DNA of 10,442 nt from Bacteroidota bacterium (GCA_016844425.1 JAERML010000031.1:1-10442), one strand, 5' to 3'; positions 1 to 6,759 are shown, counted from the first letter of the stretch. A program made the numbers and translations. The notes: generated by a model from the letters alone, not told the origin.

Positions 1-212
1 GCTGTATTCTGCTCGGTCAGTACTTGCTGGAGCGTCTCACGGTCGATGGAATGTTCATCGATTGCCTGCATGACCTTGGGGAACGCCTGTCCATCCCGAA
101 AGCTGTGCGGAAAGAACCGTTCGACCTGTTTAAAGTCGTGCACATAATCGAAGAACAACTCCGAAAATCCCCCGGCGGACAAAGGGAGTTGTCGGTAGTC
201 AACCCATTCCAT
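1..212 (-). CDS. bshC: Bacillithiol synthase BshC, N-terminal part (cut by window edge)
   Basis: BshC is the cytoplasmic enzyme that adds cysteine to glucosaminyl-malate, the last step of bacillithiol synthesis. Reading the minus strand from ATG at 212 gives 70 codons open to the window edge. They include LPLSAGGFSELFFDYV, then FFPHSFRD, then LQQVLTEQN. This pattern (a short start, FS-x-LF-x-DY, an aromatic-rich FF/FY segment, and a closing L-x-EQN) matches my memory of the BshC N-terminus in Bacteroidota and Chlorobiota. The frame stays open upstream to a GTG at 251, which is an alternative start. Neither start has a clear Shine-Dalgarno site. I prefer the ATG because it gives the usual short N-terminus. 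The gene diverges from the respiratory operon and is probably unrelated to it. The family call rests on about 70 residues, so it is likely but not certain. Confidence 0.68.
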   Translation of the reverse strand, partial: MEWVDYRQLPLSAGGFSELFFDYVHDFKQVERFFPHSFRDGQAFPKVMQAIDEHSIDRETLQQVLTEQNT

Positions 213-305
213 CGGGACGAGTGTGGCGATCTGGTCTTCTACGGGCTTCACTGTGCGCGTTGATCTGTGGGATGTGGAAGGGATGAAGAAGCTAAACTCG
301 ACGCC

Positions 306-334
306 AATATAACAGATTGGGGAGGGAGAAGCAA
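306..334 (-). promoter_or_regulatory. Candidate sigma70-type promoter for bshC
   Basis: On the minus strand, TTGCTT (329-334) and TATATT (306-311) are separated by exactly 17 bases. The -10 box matches five of six consensus positions and the -35 box three of six. Transcription would start near 299, upstream of both possible bshC starts. Some lineages use a different promoter consensus, so this is a candidate only. Confidence 0.35.
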
Positions 335-374
335 GAAACGAGAAACGACGGTAGTGGGTCAGTTTCAAATCTGA

Positions 375-442
375 GTCAGGCTGAGCGAAGTCGAAGCCTG
401 TCGAGTGGGCGCTTTTCACCCTTCGACTCCGCTCAGGGTGAC
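375..442. repeat. Imperfect inverted repeat (REP/MITE-like), two 26-base arms
   Basis: The left arm at 375-400 (core CTGAGCGAAGTCGAAG) and the right arm at 417-442 (core CTTCGACTCCGCTCAG) are reverse complements at 21 of 26 positions, with a 16-base loop. The mismatches are clustered: GG against CC near one end, CC against GG near the other, and one A/G in the core. From memory, words of the CTTCGACTCCGCTCAG type recur as intergenic palindromes in many environmental genomes. This is most likely a copy of a dispersed repeat rather than an operator specific to this operon. Only this one copy is visible here. Confidence 0.6.
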
Positions 443-516
443 GTTCCTGCGAACGGAGAATCAAACTGACCTCGGAGATCATACGATGGAAGAGAGATTA
501 ATTTCCATTGCTGTTG

Positions 517-545
517 TTGACTTTCTTTTCCTCCTTTGTTATCTT
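517..545 (+). promoter_or_regulatory. Candidate promoter for the respiratory operon
   Basis: TTGACT (517-522) and TATCTT (540-545) are separated by exactly 17 bases. The -35 box matches five of six consensus positions and the -10 box four of six. Transcription would begin near 552, leaving a leader of about 265 bases before the first start codon at 817. That leader would contain the hairpin at 589-610. This is prediction by pattern only. Confidence 0.3.
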
Positions 546-588
546 GATAGAGGTTTACAGGCGCAAATCTCAAGCGCACATCAACCTC

Positions 589-610
589 AACCCGGGCTTT
601 CTCCCGGGTT
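589..610 (+). terminator. GC-rich hairpin, terminator or leader attenuator
   Basis: AACCCGGG (589-596) pairs perfectly with CCCGGGTT (603-610) around a 6-base loop and is followed by TTTGTT-like sequence. The stem is stable, but the U-tract is short and interrupted. No plus-strand gene lies upstream, so it does not end an obvious transcript. It could attenuate the candidate leader RNA or be part of a mobile repeat. Confidence 0.4.
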
Positions 611-784
611 TGTTACTGTTCCTTAGACATTGATCAAGCTTTAACGTACTCTTAAATGTCCATTAGGGTTACCCCGTCATCAGGCCAAGTTGTTGCCGCA
701 GTACGTTTCGTTGCTCCAACGCTGTTTCCGTTCGCGTCCAGAACTATTCAACCAACATTTCATTCAGATACTCAGATTAAAGCG

Positions 785-800
785 AATAGCTGCGGCTATT
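785..800 (+). promoter_or_regulatory. Small hairpin next to the first ribosome binding site
   Basis: AATAGC (785-790) and GCTATT (795-800) form a perfect 6-base-pair stem with a 4-base loop. It ends five bases before the AAGGG (805-809) that serves the start at 817. It could be a protein-binding palindrome or an RNA stem near the ribosome site. It may also be chance. Confidence 0.25.
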
Positions 801-816
801 TGACAAGGGCATAATC

Positions 817-1125
817 ATGGTCAACGAGCAGGAGAGCACACCCCCGCAGAACCCCGGTCAGCCCGAGACAAAGGAGGGCGCTCCTGTAACACCTCCTGCC
901 CGAAAGCCTCTGCCTCCATTGACTTCATCTGCCCGTCCGGCAGGCTCACGTCCACCGCTTCCTCCACTATCCTCGAGTGCAAGACCCGCAAGTGCCGCAC
1001 CACCGGCTCGACCTGCGGTCGCGACTCCACCACCATCTTCTCCTGCAACTCCATCACCGGTTGCTGGTGTTCCACGTCCGGTAGCGCCAAGCCGCCGGAG
1101 AACGATCAGGGCATCTGGCGGATGA
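817..1125 (+). CDS. Proline-rich segment, probable N-terminal extension of the Rieske protein
   Basis: A 102-codon frame starts at ATG 817 with AAGGG seven bases upstream. It is dominated by Pro, Ala, Ser and Arg, with no membrane segment or fold. Two copies of a unit resembling PPLPPL-(T/S)SSARPA (roughly residues 31-41 and 46-58) keep their amino acids although the DNA differs, which argues that this frame is truly translated. Its stop TGA overlaps the ATG of the Rieske frame (ATGA at 1122-1125). In the Rieske frame, the codons just before that ATG read KPPENDQGIWR, which runs naturally into MSRKNF. I infer that this and the Rieske frame are one gene split by a missing base near 1085-1092. 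Such an extension would sit on the cytoplasmic side. The alternative is a separate, translationally coupled proline-rich peptide. Confidence 0.6.
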   Translation: MVNEQESTPPQNPGQPETKEGAPVTPPARKPLPPLTSSARPAGSRPPLPPLSSSARPASAAPPARPAVATPPPSSPATPSPVAGVPRPVAPSRRRTIRASGG

Positions 1126-1601
1126 GCCGGAAAAACTTCCTGAATGTGGCAGGCTGGTTTGCGTTCATGAGTTTTCTCGCCACTGCAACGATTGGTGCGA
1201 TCCGACTGATGGTTCCCCGTGTTCTCTATGAAGCGCCGTCGGCATTCAAGGCTGGGTACCCAGAAGATTACATCATCGGGGAGGTAAACGAGAAGTACAA
1301 GGATGAGTTTCGCGTGTGGATTGTCCGTGAGCAGGAGGGCTTCTACGCCCTGGCGGCAATTTGCACTCATCTGGGATGCACACCGAGGTGGGCACCTTCG
1401 GACAACAAGTTCAAATGTCCCTGTCACGGGAGCGGATATCATAAGGACGGGATCAATTTCGAAGGGCCGACACCCCGACCTCTTGAGCGTTTGAAAATTG
1501 CGCTTTCGGACGACGGGCAGATTCTCGTTGACCGGAACGTCAAGTTCCTCTACGAAAAGCAAGAGTGGTCCAAACCGGACGCATTTCTGAAGTACAGCTA
1601 A
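1122..1601 (+). CDS. petC: Rieske 2Fe-2S protein of the cytochrome b complex
   Basis: This subunit takes the first electron from quinol at the Qo site and passes it to a c-type cytochrome on the outer face of the membrane. The frame gives 159 residues from ATG 1122. It begins with a Tat-like SRKNFLN followed by one hydrophobic anchor (residues about 9-30). Cluster box I is CTHLGC (81-86) and box II is CPCHGSGY (99-106). Iron ligands are C81, H83, C99 and H102, and C86 and C101 can form the stabilising disulfide. Ser104 and Tyr106 are the residues expected in high-potential Rieske centres, and the proline loop GPTPRP (115-120) is present. The ATG overlaps the stop of the proline-rich frame and has little Shine-Dalgarno sequence of its own. 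True translation may therefore begin at 817 through a frame correction, giving about 260 residues. Cytochrome b follows 25 bases later. Confidence 0.93.
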   Translation: MSRKNFLNVAGWFAFMSFLATATIGAIRLMVPRVLYEAPSAFKAGYPEDYIIGEVNEKYKDEFRVWIVREQEGFYALAAICTHLGCTPRWAPSDNKFKCPCHGSGYHKDGINFEGPTPRPLERLKIALSDDGQILVDRNVKFLYEKQEWSKPDAFLKYS

Positions 1602-1626
1602 GCCTCACCAACGCATAAGGTCTCGC

Positions 1627-2418
1627 ATGCTCGGAATTCTTGACCAGTTGAAGGAGAAGATGCAGAAGACGGACATCTACAAGTCCATCTTCCGTCACAA
1701 CTATCAGGATACACAGCGGAACCGTGCGCTGCAGATCGTGGACAACGTTTTCCTGCACCTCCATCCTATTCGAATCACCCGCCATGCCACCAACGTCGGC
1801 TTCACATGGGGAATGGGTGGCATTACGTTCCTCCTCTTTATCGTCCTGACCGTCACCGGCGTGATCCTGATGTTCTACTACCGTCCGGCGGCGGAGTACG
1901 CGTACGATGATATGAAGTACCTGATGAACGACGTGGCGTTCGGTCCTTTGATGCGCAATATGCACCGCTGGGCCGCGCACGCAATGGTCATCACCGTAAT
2001 GCTTCACATGTTCCGCGTCTTCCTCACTGGTTCATATAAACCACCTCGACAGTTTAACTGGGTTATCGGCGTCATTCTTCTGACACTCACATTGTTCCTC
2101 AGCTTCACCGGCTATCTTCTGCCGTGGGATCAGCTTGCGATCTGGGCTGTGACCGTGGGGACGAACATGGCACGTGCGACACCCCTGCTCGGACATGAAG
2201 GACCCTTTGGTCCCGAACTCGGGATGCGCATCGATAACGACGTCCGGTTTGTATTGCTCGGTGGAACGCAGGTCGGTCCGCCAACACTGTTGCGGTTCTA
2301 TGTATTGCATTGCATCTTCCTGCCGCTTGTCGGCGCCGTGCTCATGATCGTCCACTTCTGGAGAATCAGGAAAGATGGCGGCATCTCCGGACCTGATGTG
2401 AACGCTAAACAATTCTAG
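1627..2418 (+). CDS. petB: Cytochrome b, b6-type N-terminal half (haems bL and bH)
   Basis: This integral membrane subunit carries quinol electrons across the membrane through two b haems. It has 263 residues with four main helices, opening after an amphipathic N-terminus. The haem ligands are H113 and H127 in helix B (NMHRWAAH...MLHMFR) and H228 and H243 in helix D (VLHCIF...IVHFWRIRK). The helix D pair has 14 residues between the histidines, as in cytochrome b6; mitochondrial-type bc1 has 13. Other b6-like marks are [14 protein letters not shown] and GGISGP. The position equivalent to the b6 cysteine that binds the extra haem ci is Gly62, so that haem is not expected to be covalently held. 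AAGG lies seven to ten bases before the ATG. The second half of cytochrome b is encoded by the next gene, 14 bases on. Confidence 0.95.
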   Translation: MLGILDQLKEKMQKTDIYKSIFRHNYQDTQRNRALQIVDNVFLHLHPIRITRHATNVGFTWGMGGITFLLFIVLTVTGVILMFYYRPAAEYAYDDMKYLMNDVAFGPLMRNMHRWAAHAMVITVMLHMFRVFLTGSYKPPRQFNWVIGVILLTLTLFLSFTGYLLPWDQLAIWAVTVGTNMARATPLLGHEGPFGPELGMRIDNDVRFVLLGGTQVGPPTLLRFYVLHCIFLPLVGAVLMIVHFWRIRKDGGISGPDVNAKQF

Positions 2419-2432
2419 CTTCCTGATAGGAT

Positions 2433-3320
2433 ATGGAATATCTGCTGAAAATAATCTCGAAGCCGGACAACATTCCGATTGTCCTCATGCTTCTTCTGAC
2501 CGTGTTCTATACGTGGTTTGCCACGAAGAAGGGATTGAAGAATGATCGGATGGGCTCCTCGGAAGAGGCGACGATGGCTGACAAGGTTCAGGTATGGCCC
2601 TATCTGGTGAAGGTAGAGTTTCTGGCCGCGCTCCTCGTGATGGCCATACTGACGGTCTGGTCCATCGGCCTCAACGCACCGTTGGAAGAACCGGCAAACC
2701 CTGCGCTGACTCCAAATCCTTCCAAGGCTCCCTGGTATTTTCTCGGACTGCAGGAAATCCTCGTCTACTTTGACCCATGGATTGCAGGTGTGGTGATCCC
2801 CACTCTCATCATCCTTGGCCTCTGTGCGATTCCATATATCGACATCAACCCCAAAGGGAACGGGTACTACACATTCAAAGAACGAAAGTTTGCCATCCTC
2901 ACATTTCATTTCGGTTTCCTTGTGATGTGGGTATCGCTGATTGTAATCGGGACATTTTTCCGCGGACCGGGGTGGAACCTCTTCTTCCCGTGGGAATACT
3001 GGGACACGCACCGTGTCGTGGCGCTGACCAACATTGACTTCACCGAACTGTTCTTCGGTGTCCCCACGCGTCTTGTGGACGACTCGCTGAATCCTCTGGC
3101 CATGGCAATCGGGGCGGCGACGATTCTCCTCTGGTACAGTCTGGCGGTCGGCTTCTACCTCTGGAAGAGGAAGACGGAGATCATCCAGAAATTGGGGCCG
3201 GTCCGGTACAGTGTCACTGCATTCCTTTTCATGACCATGATGGCAGTCCCCATCAAGGTAATCCTTCGCCTCGCATTGAACATCAAATACATCCTCGTCA
3301 CTCCCTGGTTCAATATATAG
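2433..3320 (+). CDS. petD: Cytochrome b C-terminal half, extended subunit IV-like protein
   Basis: This is the partner of the preceding cytochrome b and supplies part of the Qo quinol pocket. The Qo motif region is NPSKAPWYFLGLQEIL around residues 95-110. The usual PEWY is APWY here (residues 99-102), so the acidic residue is absent. Conserved pieces follow: DPWIAGVVIPT (114-123), IDINPKGNGYYTFKERKFA (136-154) and RGPGW (177-181). The protein has 295 residues, against about 160 for plant subunit IV. Roughly six hydrophobic segments are visible (about 12-30, 62-80, 116-134, 155-176, 222-244 and 258-280). The extra C-terminal helices are typical of non-photosynthetic bacterial versions I remember. 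A TAGG sits shortly before the ATG. The gene symbol is by analogy. The next long gene is the multihaem cytochrome. Confidence 0.88.
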   Translation: MEYLLKIISKPDNIPIVLMLLLTVFYTWFATKKGLKNDRMGSSEEATMADKVQVWPYLVKVEFLAALLVMAILTVWSIGLNAPLEEPANPALTPNPSKAPWYFLGLQEILVYFDPWIAGVVIPTLIILGLCAIPYIDINPKGNGYYTFKERKFAILTFHFGFLVMWVSLIVIGTFFRGPGWNLFFPWEYWDTHRVVALTNIDFTELFFGVPTRLVDDSLNPLAMAIGAATILLWYSLAVGFYLWKRKTEIIQKLGPVRYSVTAFLFMTMMAVPIKVILRLALNIKYILVTPWFNI

Positions 3321-3322
3321 CG

Positions 3323-3412
3323 ATGCACACGTTGGATTTCTCCGCGGCCTTTAACCTCGTCACGAAGCCACCCGGATGGCAATATGTCGGGAAGGAGTTT
3401 GCTCGTGTTTGA
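3323..3412 (+). CDS. Possible 29-residue peptide before the multihaem cytochrome
   Basis: ATG at 3323, two bases after the preceding stop, opens a frame of 29 codons ending with TGA at 3410-3412. It overlaps the proposed GTG start of the next gene at 3405. The peptide ends GWQYVGKEFARV, is not a membrane helix and matches nothing I recognise. No Shine-Dalgarno site precedes it. It may be a coupling peptide that brings ribosomes to the next start. It may also be a displaced N-terminus of the cytochrome, since ...EFARV would continue plausibly into FEKRKQ, or simply chance. Confidence 0.22.
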   Translation: MHTLDFSAAFNLVTKPPGWQYVGKEFARV

Positions 3413-6014
3413 GAAACGTAAACAAGTACCGATCGAAGCGCGGAACTACAGCACATACTATCTCGTCTTTTCAGGTTTATTGTTCCTCGGGACGATGTGG
3501 GCTGTCGTGGATGAAGTCGCGACGCGTCGTCCGTGGAAGGAACAACAGAAGGAATACTATCGGCTGGCGACGACGAGGATCCAGGAACGCATTGACCAGG
3601 CAGCGGCAGATTTTGATTCTGCTTCCTATATCGATCTGCGCGCCCAGTTGCAGGTCGCCCAGGATTCCATGAAAGGGGAGCGATACGGGTCGGTATTTGC
3701 CGGGTATAACAACGTTCTTGAACAGCTCGTGGATGCCACTCGTGAGTACCAGTTTGCAAAGAGCCGCGGCGATGAAGCGTACTATTTTTACAAGAGGTCG
3801 TTGAAAGAAGGGCGGGAGGATCTTGCAGAGAAGAAGAAGCTCGAAGAAAACGAAGCGGAGATGGCAGCACACCAGGTCGACGTCAGGCGGTTGGAAGCAT
3901 CACGAGACAGCCTCCTCGTGATTTTGAGCGAGTACCGACAGAACGTTCGCAACGTCCAGAACAAAATCACCGATCTCCGTAAGGGTATTGAGAAATGGGA
4001 GACCAAGTTGAAGAGTCTCTCGTCGGCTCCCATCGAGATCAAACAAGTAATGATGCTTGATTATGACAGAAACCCCTTCAACGATCCGAAGGCACGTGTC
4101 GACAGATGTCAGACGTGCCATCTTGCGTGGAATGAAGAGACGATGGAGGACGCGCCGCAGCCATACAAGAAGCATCCACTCCCGGAGCTCCTTGCAAAAC
4201 ATAGCCCGGAAGTCTACGGGTGCACCCCCTGCCATCGGGGACAAGGCGCAGCGTTAACGGCAGGCATGGCCCACGGCGACGAGGATCATCATTGGGAGAA
4301 TCCTCTTCTCAAGGGTGTTGATGTGTACGCATCCTGCAATGAGTGTCATGAGAACCAGAGTGTGCTCGACGCCACCCCTGTCTTCACAAAGGCAAAGCGC
4401 TTAATGATTGAATCGGGGTGCCATGGCTGCCACGAGATCAAAGGGTACACGGACCTCGCGAAGATTGGTCCGGAACTAAACAGGATTGGCTATAAGACGA
4501 ATCCGCAGTGGGTATTCCGCTGGGCCCGGAACCCAAAGGACTACAACCCGCACACGCGGATGCCGGACTTCAAGTTCTCGGACGAGCAGGCCGAGGCAGT
4601 GACAGCATACCTCCTCGACATTTCCTCCAAGAATCAGTTTGCCTATCCAAAGAGTGCATACCTGGGTGGAAACGCCCAGCGGGGAAAACAATTGGTGGAG
4701 ACAGCTGGATGTCAGGGATGTCATGTTGTGGGAGAGAATCTGAAAGTCCGCGAGGCGCGGGGAACGAGTTACGATATCGCCCCCGAGTTGAACCGCGTGG
4801 GGAGCAAGGTATCTCCCGACTGGGTGTACGACTGGATCAGGAATCCTCGTCATTACAATCCCACCACGAAGATGCCAAGCCTCCGCCTTACGGAGGGTGA
4901 AGCAAGAGACATAACGGCGTACCTGATGACGCTACACGACGAGCGGCCGATGGAACCAGTCACGCTCAACCTCGAATCTCCCATCGCGATCAAGAAGGGG
5001 GAAGGCTTGATTCGAGAATATGGCTGCAATGGGTGCCATGTCATTCAGGGTATGGAGAAGGAGGGGCGGGTCAGTGTGTCGCTCTCCAATTTTGGGCGGA
5101 AGAAAGTGGAGGAAATGGATTTTGGTGACACAGACGTGCACCATACATGGGACGACTGGGTGTTCAACAAGCTGAAGAACTCCCGGGCCTTCCAGACCGA
5201 ACGTATCGCGCAGAAAATGCCGGTGTTTGCATTTTCGGAAGAAGAGATCAAGCTTCTCCGGATGTTCCTCCTCTCTGAAACCAAGGACGAGCCGGACAGG
5301 AAGTATGTTCAGGCATTCGACAAGAAACAACAGAACATCGAGTCCGGCCGCCGCCTCGCGATCATGTACAACTGCCAGCAGTGTCATCAACTGGAGAAGT
5401 CCGGCAGCCACATCTCTGCCAACATCGAGGAGGCAGCGTTTATTCCTCCAATCATTACAGGTGAAGGAAAGAAGGTACAGGAACCCTGGCTGCATGATTT
5501 CCTCCAGAACCCGTCGGTTGCGGGGCAACCAAATTCCATCAGACCGTGGATACCGACGAGGATGCCGACATTCAATTTCTCAGATGACGAGATCAATAAG
5601 CTGACGAAGTATTTCCTTGGTCTCAGCAATCAGGAACTGGAACTTCGGGATTACGCAGCGGTCCGTCCGGATCCGGCATTGCTGCCAGTCGGAAGGACAA
5701 TCTTTGAGGATTTCCAGTGTTTGAAGTGCCACCCATCGGGGAATGTTGTTGCCCGACCGGGCGAAGGAAGCACAGCGGATCTTGCCCCTGTGCTGACGAA
5801 GGGACGCGGTCGCCTCAAGCCGGAGTGGATTGTGGAGTGGCTAGCCGATCCAAACAAGTTACAAGAGGGTACGCGCATGCCGACCTTCTGGCCGGATGGA
5901 CAATCGCCATTGCCGGACGTCCTTGATGGCAGTGCGCGGAAACAAATGGAGGCTGTGCGGGACTACCTCATCAGTATCGGACAACCGGCTCGGCCTGTTG
6001 TCAGCGCTCGATAA
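3405..6014 (+). CDS. Membrane-anchored coiled-coil cytochrome c with eight CxxCH sites
   Basis: Probable electron-transfer subunit linking the Rieske/cytochrome b complex to the oxidase on the outer side of the membrane. I chose GTG at 3405 because AAGGAG (3392-3397) lies seven bases upstream; an in-frame ATG at 3384 lacks such a site. From the GTG there are 869 residues. A short basic N-terminus precedes one membrane helix (about 14-38). A charged, heptad-like, probably coiled-coil region follows (about 45-205). Next come three closely spaced CxxCH sites (235, 273, 311) and then five units, each with one CxxCH (339, 436, 541, 657, 772) and a downstream MP methionine ligand (M386, M490, M605, M720, M825). 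The last five fit class I cytochrome c folds. The first three probably have His ligands, with candidates such as the HH near 295. No enzymatic site is evident. The exact family is not known to me. Confidence 0.9.
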   Translation: MFEKRKQVPIEARNYSTYYLVFSGLLFLGTMWAVVDEVATRRPWKEQQKEYYRLATTRIQERIDQAAADFDSASYIDLRAQLQVAQDSMKGERYGSVFAGYNNVLEQLVDATREYQFAKSRGDEAYYFYKRSLKEGREDLAEKKKLEENEAEMAAHQVDVRRLEASRDSLLVILSEYRQNVRNVQNKITDLRKGIEKWETKLKSLSSAPIEIKQVMMLDYDRNPFNDPKARVDRCQTCHLAWNEETMEDAPQPYKKHPLPELLAKHSPEVYGCTPCHRGQGAALTAGMAHGDEDHHWENPLLKGVDVYASCNECHENQSVLDATPVFTKAKRLMIESGCHGCHEIKGYTDLAKIGPELNRIGYKTNPQWVFRWARNPKDYNPHTRMPDFKFSDEQAEAVTAYLLDISSKNQFAYPKSAYLGGNAQRGKQLVETAGCQGCHVVGENLKVREARGTSYDIAPELNRVGSKVSPDWVYDWIRNPRHYNPTTKMPSLRLTEGEARDITAYLMTLHDERPMEPVTLNLESPIAIKKGEGLIREYGCNGCHVIQGMEKEGRVSVSLSNFGRKKVEEMDFGDTDVHHTWDDWVFNKLKNSRAFQTERIAQKMPVFAFSEEEIKLLRMFLLSETKDEPDRKYVQAFDKKQQNIESGRRLAIMYNCQQCHQLEKSGSHISANIEEAAFIPPIITGEGKKVQEPWLHDFLQNPSVAGQPNSIRPWIPTRMPTFNFSDDEINKLTKYFLGLSNQELELRDYAAVRPDPALLPVGRTIFEDFQCLKCHPSGNVVARPGEGSTADLAPVLTKGRGRLKPEWIVEWLADPNKLQEGTRMPTFWPDGQSPLPDVLDGSARKQMEAVRDYLISIGQPARPVVSAR

Positions 6015-6060
6015 AGGATATTAATCGTTCATTCTCATTCCATACATTGGAGGTACGGTA

Positions 6061-6759
6061 ATGTATACCAGACATCTTCTGAAAGCGGCTGTCCTCGGCC
6101 TGTGCATCGTGGGACAGTCCATGGCCGGCGATGTGACCGGAAAAGTGTCATTCGACGGTGCTGCACCGAAGGCCACTCGATTGAAAATGAATGCCGACCC
6201 GGCATGCATGAAGGCCCATAAAAATCCGGTCACCAGTGAGCAAGTTGTTGTCAATTCTAACGGCACGCTGATGAACGTCATGATCTATGTAAAGGAAGGC
6301 CTGGGGAGCAGGAAATTTGACGCTCCAGGACAGAAAGTGGAGTTCGATCAAGTTGGCTGCGTGTACACACCGCATGTGCTGGGTATTCAAACGGGACAGG
6401 AACTTGTTGTTAAAAACAGCGATCCGACCCTCCACAATGTCCATTCCTTGTCAAAAGATAACCCGCAGTTCAATGTCGCGCAGCCCAAGAAGGGAATGGT
6501 GCTTACCAAGAAATTCGAGAAGCCTGAATCGTTCAAGGTAAAGTGTGAAGTCCACACGTGGATGAACGCATGGATCGGCGTGTTCAACCATCCGTTCTTT
6601 GCTGTGACGGGGAGTGATGGAACATTCAGTCTGAAGAAACTTCCCGCAGGCGATTACACTATCGAGGCATGGCACGAGAAGTATGGTACGCAAACCATGA
6701 AGGTGAAGGTTGCGGCAACGGGAGCGGTGACGGCAGATTTTAAATTCGCGGCGAAGTAG
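6061..6759 (+). CDS. Secreted cupredoxin-like copper protein
   Basis: Likely a periplasmic blue-copper electron carrier or a soluble subunit of the bc-oxidase assembly. GGAGGT (6049-6054) lies six bases before the ATG. The 232-residue product starts with a signal peptide (hydrophobic 6-20, likely cleavage after SMA at 20-22). The copper site is readable: NSDPTLHNVHS offers H125 or H128, and KCEVHTWM supplies C162, H165 and M168 in the C-x2-H-x2-M spacing of cupredoxins. The C-terminal part (about 180-215, HPFFAVTGSDGTF...LPAGDYTIEAWHEKYG) resembles the carboxypeptidase regulatory-like beta fold usually attached to this group. C100 and H105 are further possible metal or disulfide residues. Its place between the multihaem cytochrome and oxidase subunit I suggests it delivers electrons to CuA. 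It could instead supply copper. The family is well recognised; the role is inferred. Confidence 0.82.
   Translation: MYTRHLLKAAVLGLCIVGQSMAGDVTGKVSFDGAAPKATRLKMNADPACMKAHKNPVTSEQVVVNSNGTLMNVMIYVKEGLGSRKFDAPGQKVEFDQVGCVYTPHVLGIQTGQELVVKNSDPTLHNVHSLSKDNPQFNVAQPKKGMVLTKKFEKPESFKVKCEVHTWMNAWIGVFNHPFFAVTGSDGTFSLKKLPAGDYTIEAWHEKYGTQTMKVKVAATGAVTADFKFAAK

Larger units (their letters stand above)
213..816. other. Intergenic region between bshC and the respiratory operon
   Basis: About 600 bases with no convincing gene. It contains a candidate minus-strand promoter, an imperfect inverted repeat, a candidate plus-strand promoter, a GC-rich hairpin and a small hairpin before the first operon gene; each is listed separately. 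The stretch from about 611 to 780 shows no feature I can support beyond weak promoter-like words such as TTGATC at 630. A small open frame at 486-626 has a GGAG upstream but runs into the hairpin, and I did not accept it. The region is the natural site for transcriptional control of both divergent units. Confidence 0.6.

Noticed and set aside
486..626. A 46-codon plus-strand frame with GGAG upstream and one hydrophobic stretch
   Set aside because: It ends inside the GC hairpin, has no recognisable motif, and its longer version from 405 begins inside the inverted repeat. Likely chance.
800..815. TTGACA followed by ATAAT as a promoter just before 817
   Set aside because: The two words are only about six bases apart, far too close for -35 and -10 boxes, and they overlap the ribosome binding site.
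858..1562. Long minus-strand frame antisense to the Rieske gene
   Set aside because: It is opposite a gene with unmistakable Rieske cluster motifs, and its own translation shows no family features. A shadow frame.
2415..3011. 198-codon minus-strand frame opposite the cytochrome b C-terminal half
   Set aside because: The plus strand carries a conserved membrane protein here; the antisense product has no coherent helices or motifs.
4932..5528. 198-codon minus-strand frame opposite the multihaem cytochrome
   Set aside because: The plus strand carries the CxxCH and MP motifs; the antisense frame is explained by base composition.
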